From: an uncultured Flavonifractor sp.
GTDB lineage: Bacteria > Bacillota > Clostridia > Oscillospirales > Oscillospiraceae
Reading direction: 5' to 3'
Length of the DNA stretch: 32,741 nucleotides
NCBI GenBank assembly: GCA_944385575.1
Contig: CALWXT010000018.1
Location: forward strand, 1 to 32,741
This document shows, piece by piece, positions 7,926 through 15,340 of the stretch. Under the pieces are notes generated by a model. The model was given only the letters and a program-made list of their open reading frames with translations, was not told the origin of the DNA and did no database searches. The position numbers and the translations under genes were made by a program. Each line of letters starts with the position of its first letter. Within the stretch, counting starts at the first letter, position 1.

Positions 7926-10900
7926 TTATGCCCGAATCTTGGTACGGCGGCGACGAATCACAAGCTGGAGCACCACAGCCGCCAGGGCCAAAAGCAGCAG
8001 GCCCAGCAGAAGCTGCATCACAGGGAACGGCTGGGGCAGGACACAGAATTCTGTCGTTTCCCCTGTTCCCTTCAGGAGCAGATAGCTGCCATCCACCGTG
8101 CTGTCCTGCTTCTGCCATCCGTCTGCACCCCGCACCCAGAGCTGCCAGCGCCCGCCCTGCTCAGGCAGACGATAGTGGATGGTATAGGACACCTCATCCA
8201 GTTCCGGGTCGGTCACGGTGACCGACCAGACCGTACCCTGGTGCGTCTTCCCCTCCTGGTCAGTCCAGCTTGTGTCCTGGCTGGTGTGGGAAACCTGGGC
8301 GCCGCTGCTGAAACTGCCGTCCACCAAAATCTCCGGCAGTTCACCGCCGCCACTCAGCGCTGAGGTATAAGGTGTGTAAACCGCTTCTACCGTACAACTT
8401 GCCGTGATTCTGCTGTAGTCCAGCTCAGGCCAAGCGGCGGAGCAGCCCTCTTTGGCCGGGATATCCGGCAGGGACGACAGCCCCTCCCCGTATGGGACAT
8501 CAAGGACGGCCACCGTCTCCCCGTCTGCCGTAAATGTCAGGGTTAGGCGGGCAAAATCCGCCGGCGCGTCCGGAAGGGTACACAGTGTCTCAAAATCCGC
8601 AGGCTCCGCCTTCCCGGCGTAGCTGATGCCGTCAATGGCCGCCATGGTATCACTTGTAAAGAGATTTCCGTTTACAGTCCCGTTGCTCTCAACATTCCCG
8701 GCCACCGCGCCCAGATAGGCGCCTCCACGGGAGAGCTCCACCGCTGCGCGGCAATCTGTCAGTGTACTGCCCTGGCCGGCAATGCCGCCCACATAGTGGC
8801 TGCCCGCCAGTGTGCATCTGCTCCAGCAGTTTCGGATTACGGCCGAGGAGAGACCGGCCACACCGCCCACATAGCTGCCGTCAGTACTGGTCACATCCCC
8901 GTAGTTCTCGCAGCGCTCGATCCGTCCCAGATCCATCCGGCCGGCAATGCCGCCGGAATTGTCCTTCTTGCCGGTAACCAAGCCGGAATTGATGCAGTCG
9001 AACACGGACGCTCTGGCCTGCACCAGGAAATCGGCAGAGCGCTCCCCCTGCTTGGTCAGGTCGTCCTCCGGATCGAATTCCAAATCGATGGCCATGGCAC
9101 CAACGATCCCGGCCACATCCACGTCACCATCCACACTGCCCTCATTCCGGCAGGCAGACACCCGGCCGGTAGACTGGTTCTCCAGCGCCTGCTGGCCGGA
9201 GACATCCTGGATGCGGTCCTCCAGCTGGGTCTCCCCCATCCGCTTGCCTTCATCCCGCACCAGGTCGCTGATGACGCCCAGCTGGGCGTTGATAGCCTTC
9301 AGATCATCCAGCAGGGTGTCGGTGGAGTTGGCAATGAGGGTATTTAAATCGTCCGCACCCTCCATCAACCCGGAGAAGGCGCTGCTGAGCGCGCCGCTCT
9401 GCCCACTTACCGCGGCATCCAGAGATGGCAGCTGAAAATCCGCTCCGTCAGCCAGTTCCCGGACGACCTGATGGAACCGTCCGGCGCTGCTTGCCAGATC
9501 ATCCAGCACATCCGACAGGCTCTGCCCGGCCTTTGCCAGGTTCCGCAGGGAGCTATCCAGGGTCGCTCCGCCATCTTCCAGATACCCCAGGCCATCGGCC
9601 AGATGCTTTCCGCTCCGGGCCAGCAGAGTCAGGGCACGGCTGGCTTCAGACGCCGCCTCACGCAGATGTTCCAGCGCTTTCCGCACCGCTCCAGCCGGAT
9701 CACCCAGCCCGTTTTTCAGCGCGTCCAGGGCGGAAGACACATGCTCCCTGGCATTCCGGAGGGCCTGCGCTCCGTCTGAAGCGTCGGTCACGGCCTGCCG
9801 CAGCTCCCCGGCCATATCACTGGTGATTGTGCCAAGTTGGGCGGCTTTGTCCACCGCGCTGGAAAACTGATCTGCTGCCTTACTCAGAGCGGTCAGCTGG
9901 TCATCCATATCGTCCAGGATAGGCGTAAGATCGTCCAGCGCCTGGGAGAGTCGTGCCGAGAGGTCGTTGACCTGGCCGATGCTCTCGTCCGTCCAGTCCA
10001 CCATGGCGTCAGACAGTCCCTCCACTGCGTTTTTGGCTGCCTGAGTCTGGCCGGAGAGCTGGCTCAGCTGGGCGGACAAGCTGTTTGAAGCTCCGCCCGC
10101 ATCGGTCAGCAGGCCGTCCATACGGTTTTGCAGGACGTCCAGTTCTCCTCCCAGCCGCTCAAGAAAGTCCTTCTGGTAAAGAAGGGTCACCGACGGCTCC
10201 AGCTGGCCCACGATACCGCCCACGTCTTTTCGGCCCTGAATGGCGCCGGTATTCACACAGCCGTCCAAAAAGCCGTTCTGCCGCCCGGCAATGCCGCCCA
10301 CGTTATAACCTACATGTGGATAGCCCACCGCGCCCTGATTGCTGCAGTCCTGCAGGATGCCGGTGGACAAGCCTGCCACACCGCCTACATCTGTCCAGCC
10401 GGACAGATCCGTCGCTGCGTCGGTGACAGATTCCTCCTGAAGGATGGTCTGGGGGTCGGCAGGGGTCTCCAGTTCAGTGGTGTTTACCCCGCTCTGGTTG
10501 GTACACTGGATCACACTGCCCTGGTTTTGGCCCACGATGCCGCCGGTGTGCAGCTCGCCGCTGACAGAACCGGATGCCGTACAGCCGATGATCTGTCCCC
10601 CGGCCCGGTTGCAGCCGGCGATCCCGCCCACATCTGTCTTGCCGGAGACAGAGCCCCGGAAGGTACATCGGAGGATCTGGCCCTGGTTATCGCCCACGAT
10701 GCCGCCTATCGTGTCCCGGAAATCTGTAGGTGCCAGGTTCCCTTTCACATTCAGATCCCGGACCGTTCCGCCGGGCTGAAGATAGCGGAACAGGCCCTGT
10801 GTATTGCCGCTGCCGGTAAGATACAGGCCGGATATGGTATGCCCGCCGCCGTCAAAGGTACCGCCAAAGGTTGGGATGGCCTGAAAATCCGTGCCGGTCA

Positions 10901-11099
10901 GGTCGATATCCGCCGCCAGGCAGACGGTTTTATCCTGGGACCAGCTGTCCAGCGCGCAGTTTCGGGAGAGCTGGACCAACTCCTCCGCCGTATGAATGGT
11001 GATAGTGTCCCCTTCCGCTGCCCACGCCATGGGCGCCAGAAGCTGGATCAGTATGACTGCCGCCAGGACGGCGGAAAGCCCTTTATTCCTGTGTCTCAT
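7926..11099 (-). CDS. Secreted, C-terminally anchored GLUG-repeat / long-helical protein
   Basis: A 1057-aa envelope protein and the last gene of the MMPL operon. A signal peptide (to about residue 28) leads to beta-helix repeats of the GLUG kind (GGIVGDNQG, GGIAGCN, GGIVGQNQG, GGVAGLS, GGIAGRQNG, GGIVGQL) at about 130-300. A long helical region (305-640), rich in heptad-like Leu/Ala/Asp patterns, follows; then a second GLUG block (645-800), a beta-rich segment, and one membrane helix (1026-1048) with the basic tail RRRRTKIRA. So nearly all of it lies outside the membrane. The ATG overlaps the end of the MMPL gene by 17 bases, with AGGAGG inside that gene. No enzyme motif is seen; I infer an accessory role to the exporter. 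Confidence 0.8.
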   Translation of the reverse strand: MRHRNKGLSAVLAAVILIQLLAPMAWAAEGDTITIHTAEELVQLSRNCALDSWSQDKTVCLAADIDLTGTDFQAIPTFGGTFDGGGHTISGLYLTGSGNTQGLFRYLQPGGTVRDLNVKGNLAPTDFRDTIGGIVGDNQGQILRCTFRGSVSGKTDVGGIAGCNRAGGQIIGCTASGSVSGELHTGGIVGQNQGSVIQCTNQSGVNTTELETPADPQTILQEESVTDAATDLSGWTDVGGVAGLSTGILQDCSNQGAVGYPHVGYNVGGIAGRQNGFLDGCVNTGAIQGRKDVGGIVGQLEPSVTLLYQKDFLERLGGELDVLQNRMDGLLTDAGGASNSLSAQLSQLSGQTQAAKNAVEGLSDAMVDWTDESIGQVNDLSARLSQALDDLTPILDDMDDQLTALSKAADQFSSAVDKAAQLGTITSDMAGELRQAVTDASDGAQALRNAREHVSSALDALKNGLGDPAGAVRKALEHLREAASEASRALTLLARSGKHLADGLGYLEDGGATLDSSLRNLAKAGQSLSDVLDDLASSAGRFHQVVRELADGADFQLPSLDAAVSGQSGALSSAFSGLMEGADDLNTLIANSTDTLLDDLKAINAQLGVISDLVRDEGKRMGETQLEDRIQDVSGQQALENQSTGRVSACRNEGSVDGDVDVAGIVGAMAIDLEFDPEDDLTKQGERSADFLVQARASVFDCINSGLVTGKKDNSGGIAGRMDLGRIERCENYGDVTSTDGSYVGGVAGLSSAVIRNCWSRCTLAGSHYVGGIAGQGSTLTDCRAAVELSRGGAYLGAVAGNVESNGTVNGNLFTSDTMAAIDGISYAGKAEPADFETLCTLPDAPADFARLTLTFTADGETVAVLDVPYGEGLSSLPDIPAKEGCSAAWPELDYSRITASCTVEAVYTPYTSALSGGGELPEILVDGSFSSGAQVSHTSQDTSWTDQEGKTHQGTVWSVTVTDPELDEVSYTIHYRLPEQGGRWQLWVRGADGWQKQDSTVDGSYLLLKGTGETTEFCVLPQPFPVMQLLLGLLLLALAAVVLQLVIRRRRTKIRA

Positions 11100-13560
11100 G
11101 TTCTTCCTCCTTGGCTGCGCCCTCTCCCGACTCCACCAGAGCGGCCAGCTCTCCGTGGATCACGCCGTGGATATTGGCGTCGATGGTGCCACTGACCCGG
11201 CCCCGCACCCGTCCGCTGACGTAGATGACGCCGCTGCTCCGGGTGATCCGCTCATGCTCCGGGAATTTCAGGTTGAACCGGGTCCGTTCCACAATCTTGT
11301 CGCCCAGCAGCAGAAGCTGGGGCAGGATGAACATGACCAGGAACATGGAGATCAGCGTACCCCGGCACAGGCACTGCCCGATACCCACAATACTGGGCTC
11401 AGTGGTGATGCGGCCGATCAGGAAGGCCGCCACCGACAGGATGCTGCCCGATGTGAGCACGGTGGGGAAAGCCAGACTGAGGGCCTTGACGATGGCCTGC
11501 CGCCGGGGCATAGAGGCCTTCAGCTCATTGAACCAGGAGGAGATGACGATTGCATAGTCGATGTTGGCGCCCATCTGGATGGCGGTGACGATCAGATAGC
11601 TCATAAAGAAGATAGGCTGTCCCATCAGTCCGGGGATGGCGAAGTTGAGCCAGATGCTGCCCTGGATCACCAGGATCAGCAGGATGGGCAGCCCCACGGA
11701 CAGGAAGGTGAACAGCAGCACCAGGATCACGAACACCACAGTCAGGATGCTGATGAGGATGTTGTCCCTGGCAAAGGATGTCGACAGGTCATAATCGCTG
11801 GTGGACTCGCCCACCAGATAAACGCTGTCGGCGTCATAGTACCGCTCCGCCTCGGCGTGGATGGTCTTGAGGAAGTTAAAGGTCTCCTCCCCCTCCTCCG
11901 GCAGATCCAGCTGCAGCACCAGCCGGGAATAGTTCTCCCCTAACATCTGGGCGCGGGCGTCGGTAAGCTGGTCATACAGCGAGTCGATCTCCTCATCCAT
12001 CCCGGCGTCCAGAGTGATATAGCCGTCTGCCTTCATGTCGTGGATGAACAAAAAGAGGTCCATCAGGGGAATGGCATAGTCGTCCACACCGCCCACAATT
12101 CGTCCGTATTCCTCCTGATCCGCGGCGTAGGCGGCATAGAGCAGCTTGGCCTGTTCATAGTCCAGATCGATGAGCTCGGAAAACTGACGGGGCGACAGCG
12201 CGTCGGTCAGGGTATAGCCGTCCATGGCCTCAATGTTGGCAAGGCCCAGGGCGTTCTCCACCTCGTCATAGGCTGACAGGCGGTTGAGCAGGGCTTTCTC
12301 GCTCTCATAGTCTCCGCGGGGCACCAGCAGGGCGGCGGTATTCTGGGTCCCGAAAGTCTCATTGATGGTCTCCGCCGCAATCTGCGCTTCATTCTGGCTG
12401 ATGGTGTGGATCTGGCTGTAGCCATAAACGTAAGGACATTGATTGGAAAAATAAAAGGCCGCCACCAGGCACAGGGCGAACACCGGCGCACCCACAAACC
12501 GCAGCTTCACCACCAGTTTGCCCCAGCCGTCGATTGAGGGGATGAAACTCTTGTGCTGGGTGCGCTCCATAGCCTTGCAGAAGATCATCAGCAGGCCCGG
12601 CATCAGGGTGAACACCGACAGCATGCTGATGCAGATGGCCTTGATGAGCACCATGCCCATATCAAAGCCGATACGGAACTCCATAAACATCATGGCCGCC
12701 AGGCCGGAAATGGTGGTCAGGCTGCTGGCCGAGATGGACGGGATGGAAGCGCTGAGGGCAGCGATACAGGCCCGCCGGTCGTCAAAATGCTCCCGCTCCT
12801 CCAGGAAGCGATGGAGCAGAATGATGGCATAGTCGATGGCCAGTGCCAGCTGCAAAATCACCGTCACGGAGTTGGAAACGAAGGAGATCTCTCCAAACAG
12901 GAAATTGGTGCCCAGATTGAGCAGGGCGGCCGCCCCGAAGGTGAGCACCAACACCGGGATCTCCGCGTAGGATCTGGAAGTAAGCAACAGCACCAGCAGA
13001 ATGACCGCCGCTGCGATGACCAGGATGACCCCCATCTCCGACTGAAGGGTGTCGGAGGTGTCGTTGCCCACAGCGGTATCGATATAGCTGTCGTACGGCT
13101 CCAGCAGCTGACGCAGTTGATCCACCGCCTCACGGCTTACCGGGTCGGTCTCCTCCCCGGCGAAGGTGACGGTGATCAGTACGTCCGCCCCCTTACAGTA
13201 ATCGGCAGCCTCCTCGTCCCCGCCGCCGGTCTGACCGCTTCCCAGTACAGCGGAGGTGATACCGTCCAGCTCCTCCATCCGCCCGGCCAGATCGCGGGCC
13301 ATATCCACTGTAGCGTTGGACACCATGACCCGTGCAGTGGCAAAGGTGGTGAACTCATCCTCCATAATGTTGAGACCCTGACGGGTCTCGGTGGTAGCGG
13401 GCAGATACTGGGTGATGTCGCTGCACACCGACACCCAGTTCCGGGAAAAGAGGGAAAAGATGGCCGCACAGATATACAGGAAAAAGATCAGATTACGCTT
13501 GTCTACGATAAGGGTAGCCAGGCGCTCAAAAAAAGATGGCTTGTCAGGGTTTTTACTCAC
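11083..13560 (-). CDS. MMPL/RND family exporter
   Basis: An 825-aa transporter of the MMPL branch of the RND superfamily, which uses the proton gradient to move lipids or hydrophobic compounds. Two homologous halves are seen, each with a membrane helix, an outside domain and a membrane bundle. The proton-relay motif occurs in both: ALAIDYAIILLHRFLEER in the first and ANIDYAIVISSWF in the second. The start is GTG at 13558-13560, behind GAGGAG, and overlaps the upstream 110-aa gene by eight bases. The last 54 residues include an unusual Val/Ile-Gly alternating tail. Substrate is unknown; a divergent TetR gene suggests induction by a toxic or lipid-like ligand. Confidence 0.92.
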   Translation of the reverse strand: MSKNPDKPSFFERLATLIVDKRNLIFFLYICAAIFSLFSRNWVSVCSDITQYLPATTETRQGLNIMEDEFTTFATARVMVSNATVDMARDLAGRMEELDGITSAVLGSGQTGGGDEEAADYCKGADVLITVTFAGEETDPVSREAVDQLRQLLEPYDSYIDTAVGNDTSDTLQSEMGVILVIAAAVILLVLLLTSRSYAEIPVLVLTFGAAALLNLGTNFLFGEISFVSNSVTVILQLALAIDYAIILLHRFLEEREHFDDRRACIAALSASIPSISASSLTTISGLAAMMFMEFRIGFDMGMVLIKAICISMLSVFTLMPGLLMIFCKAMERTQHKSFIPSIDGWGKLVVKLRFVGAPVFALCLVAAFYFSNQCPYVYGYSQIHTISQNEAQIAAETINETFGTQNTAALLVPRGDYESEKALLNRLSAYDEVENALGLANIEAMDGYTLTDALSPRQFSELIDLDYEQAKLLYAAYAADQEEYGRIVGGVDDYAIPLMDLFLFIHDMKADGYITLDAGMDEEIDSLYDQLTDARAQMLGENYSRLVLQLDLPEEGEETFNFLKTIHAEAERYYDADSVYLVGESTSDYDLSTSFARDNILISILTVVFVILVLLFTFLSVGLPILLILVIQGSIWLNFAIPGLMGQPIFFMSYLIVTAIQMGANIDYAIVISSWFNELKASMPRRQAIVKALSLAFPTVLTSGSILSVAAFLIGRITTEPSIVGIGQCLCRGTLISMFLVMFILPQLLLLGDKIVERTRFNLKFPEHERITRSSGVIYVSGRVRGRVSGTIDANIHGVIHGELAALVESGEGAAKEEEHETQE

Positions 13561-13885
13561 GGCTGCTCTCCTCTGTCTGTTCTTCCGTCATGGGCGTACC
13601 GAACCACTTCATCCGGTACCCGTCCAGTTCCGCGGTGCCACGCAGCTCCTCCCCTTCCAGGTGAAGCACGGAACGGCAGGCATGATCCCCCACCGCAGTG
13701 CGCAGGCTGTGGGTCAGTGTGAGCACACCCGCCCCGTCCCACGCTCCGCGCACGGGATTGTCATATCCGGCCAGAGAAAGGGTGCCCCATACGCTGCCGT
13801 CTCCATCCCGGTGCAGAAAAAGGCATCCTTCTCTGGGACCCATCTGGCTATATAAGGTAAGCTGATAGTGCTGCTTCATATCCAT
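13553..13885 (-). CDS. 110-aa unknown protein, first gene of the MMPL operon
   Basis: I do not recognise this family with confidence. It is a small soluble protein with no signal peptide and no membrane segment, beginning MDMKQHYQLTLYSQMGP. Strands alternate with turns throughout (GSVWGTLSLAGYDNPVRG, then LHLEGEELRGTAELDG), suggesting a small beta-barrel or sandwich, perhaps binding a ligand. The start at 13883-13885 follows GGAGGGAG by six bases and lies downstream of a good promoter; a longer upstream frame runs through the promoter and palindrome and is unlikely. Being first in the operon, it may be a cytoplasmic partner or ligand-binding accessory of the exporter, which is inference only. 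Confidence 0.7.
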   Translation of the reverse strand: MDMKQHYQLTLYSQMGPREGCLFLHRDGDGSVWGTLSLAGYDNPVRGAWDGAGVLTLTHSLRTAVGDHACRSVLHLEGEELRGTAELDGYRMKWFGTPMTEEQTEESSRE

Positions 13886-13909
13886 GATCTCCCTCCGGTC
13901 TTTTTTCTC

Positions 13910-13938
13910 AGCATACGTTCCCGCCTGCCCGGTTACAA
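13910..13938 (-). promoter_or_regulatory. Promoter of the MMPL operon
   Basis: Reverse-strand -35 TTGTAA (13933-13938) and -10 TATGCT (13910-13915) with a 17-base spacer. The 50-base palindrome begins one base upstream of the -35 box. Confidence 0.65.
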
Positions 13939-13939
13939 C

Positions 13940-13989
13940 ATGCAAAATGGCCGGTGTGTCAGAATTCTGACACACCGGCCATTTTGCAT
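13940..13989. promoter_or_regulatory. Perfect 50-bp palindrome, likely TetR operator region
   Basis: Both 25-base arms are exact reverse complements, centred between 13964 and 13965 with no spacer; the core is GTGTCAGAATTCTGACAC. It lies between the MMPL-operon promoter and the tetR promoter. TetR-family repressors commonly bind palindromes of 15-30 bases in such divergent regions, so the core is the likely operator. The full length is greater than one dimer needs and could hold two dimers or form a cruciform. Confidence 0.8.
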
Positions 13990-14011
13990 ATGGGAAAACA
14001 CCTCTTTCCGG

Positions 14012-14020
14012 TGGTATACT
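14012..14020 (+). promoter_or_regulatory. Extended -10 promoter of the tetR gene
   Basis: TGGTATACT at 14012-14020 is an extended -10 element (TGn plus TATACT). No good -35 is seen at 17 bases. The gene starts 35 bases downstream. Confidence 0.55.
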
Positions 14021-14054
14021 GAAGCCACAATATTCCACCGGAGGCTCTGTACCT

Positions 14055-14663
14055 ATGAAGCATCGATCCTATGAATCCTCCCACGCCACCAAGCAGGCGA
14101 TCAGCGCCTCTCTCAAGGCTCTGATGGTCCAGAAGCCGCTGGATAAGATCACCGTCAGCGAGATCATGGATCATTGCGGCATGGTGCGCCAGCATTTCTA
14201 TTACCATTTTGAAGATATCTACGACCTGGTGCGCTGGATGTTTCAGGAGGAGGCCGTCTCCCTGCTCCAGCGTCAGGAGGGCGTACTGCTGTGGCAGGAG
14301 GGCCTGCTGCAGCTGTTTCAGTACCTTCAGGAAAACCGGGCTGTCTGCCTGTGCGCACTTAATTCCCTGAGCCGCAACCACCTGAAGCATCTCTTCTATA
14401 CGGACCTCTACGCCATCATCCGCCACACCGTCATTACTGTGGCCGATGAGGTTGGACTTGCCTCCGACGAAGATGGTGATCTGGAGCTGTTTACCCATTT
14501 CTATGTCATTGCTCTGGCAGGGCTGGTGGAGAGCTGGCTGCTGGGTGAAATTGATAAGACGCCGGAGGAGCTGATCCATTTCACAGACAAGCTTCTTCGG
14601 GACCAGATGCGGGGCAGCGTGCTCCGGCAAACACAACTGGACGGAAAAGAGGATGTGCTATGA
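14055..14663 (+). CDS. TetR/AcrR family transcriptional regulator
   Basis: A 202-aa regulator with the TetR helix-turn-helix at about residues 10-56: AISASLKALMVQKPLDKITV, then EIMDHCGMVRQHFYYHFEDIYDLV. The remaining helices form the ligand-binding and dimer domain, resembling the DhaS-like / TetR_C group common in Firmicutes. It most likely represses the divergent exporter operon, and itself, through the palindrome between them. A GGAGG site lies ten bases before the ATG. Its stop overlaps the next gene in an ATGA junction, so it is coupled to the kinase-like gene. Confidence 0.9.
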   Translation: MKHRSYESSHATKQAISASLKALMVQKPLDKITVSEIMDHCGMVRQHFYYHFEDIYDLVRWMFQEEAVSLLQRQEGVLLWQEGLLQLFQYLQENRAVCLCALNSLSRNHLKHLFYTDLYAIIRHTVITVADEVGLASDEDGDLELFTHFYVIALAGLVESWLLGEIDKTPEELIHFTDKLLRDQMRGSVLRQTQLDGKEDVL

Positions 14664-15274
14664 GTATGCCGGTCATCGCTTTGGGCAGACAGTTTGGCAG
14701 CGGCGGACGGGAGATCGGCCGAAAGCTGGCCGAACAGCTGACCTGTCCCTTTTATGACCGTGAGCTCATCTCCCTGGCCGCCAAACGGGCGGAGGTGCGG
14801 GAGGAGCTCTTTGCCGGCAAGGACGAAAAGGCGGGCAATCCCTGGCTGTTTACCAGCGTGTACGAAGGCGGTTCCCTGGTGCGCCGGGGCAGAAGTGCCG
14901 AGGATATCCTGTTTGAGATGCAGAGCCAGGTAATCCTGGAACTGGCTGAACAGGGCCCCTGCATCATCGTGGGACGCTGTGCCGACCACGTTCTGCGGCA
15001 GGCCGGGGTTCCGGTGTGCAGCCTGTTCCTCTGTGCTCCCTTCACCTGGCGGGTGGCCCACCGGATGGAGATTGAGGGCATATCGGAAGCTCAGGCCGCA
15101 GACACGGTGCGTAGGCTGGACAAGCAGCGGAGAAAATACTACACCACATACACCGGCCGGGACTGGGGTCTTCCGGAAAACTACGATCTGTGCATCAACA
15201 CCTCGGTACTGGGCATTGAAGGTACGGCCCAGGCTCTGCGGGAGCATTTGACAGGCAGCCGAATGTTTTCATAA
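14660..15274 (+). CDS. Cytidylate kinase-like family protein
   Basis: A 204-aa P-loop protein of the cytidylate-kinase-like family, common in Clostridia and distinct from the essential Cmk. The nucleotide-binding segment ALGRQFGSGGREIGRKLAEQ is at residues 7-26, followed by FYDRELISLAAKR, the central CIIVGRCADHVLRQ and a lid-like VRRLDKQRRKYYTTYTGRDW. The natural substrate of this family is not established; a nucleoside or nucleotide monophosphate is the usual assumption. It is coupled to the TetR gene by an ATGA overlap and ends shortly before a strong terminator. Why such a kinase should be co-expressed with an exporter regulator is unclear. Confidence 0.85.
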   Translation: MSMPVIALGRQFGSGGREIGRKLAEQLTCPFYDRELISLAAKRAEVREELFAGKDEKAGNPWLFTSVYEGGSLVRRGRSAEDILFEMQSQVILELAEQGPCIIVGRCADHVLRQAGVPVCSLFLCAPFTWRVAHRMEIEGISEAQAADTVRRLDKQRRKYYTTYTGRDWGLPENYDLCINTSVLGIEGTAQALREHLTGSRMFS

Positions 15275-15297
15275 ACCGCGTCTTTGATCTTTCCTTT

Positions 15298-15340
15298 AAA
15301 ACAAGCCCCTCTGAGGCAGTGCCTCAGGGGGGCTTGTTTC
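15298..15340. terminator. Bidirectional terminator
   Basis: A stem of about 19-20 bases (15299-15318 with 15320-15339) with one G-T wobble and a very short loop. It ends in T runs on both strands and serves the kinase-like gene (plus) and the LRR gene (minus). The stop codon of the LRR gene abuts it. Confidence 0.85.

Noticed and set aside
11099-13560. Antisense long frames opposite the MMPL gene as possible regulators
   Set aside because: Low-complexity, His/Gln-rich translations and no promoter or ribosome binding site; shadows of the pump gene.
13886-14038. Upstream extension of the 110-aa protein to a 161-aa form
   Set aside because: The added 51 codons run through the palindrome and promoter region; the inner ATG has the proper ribosome binding site.
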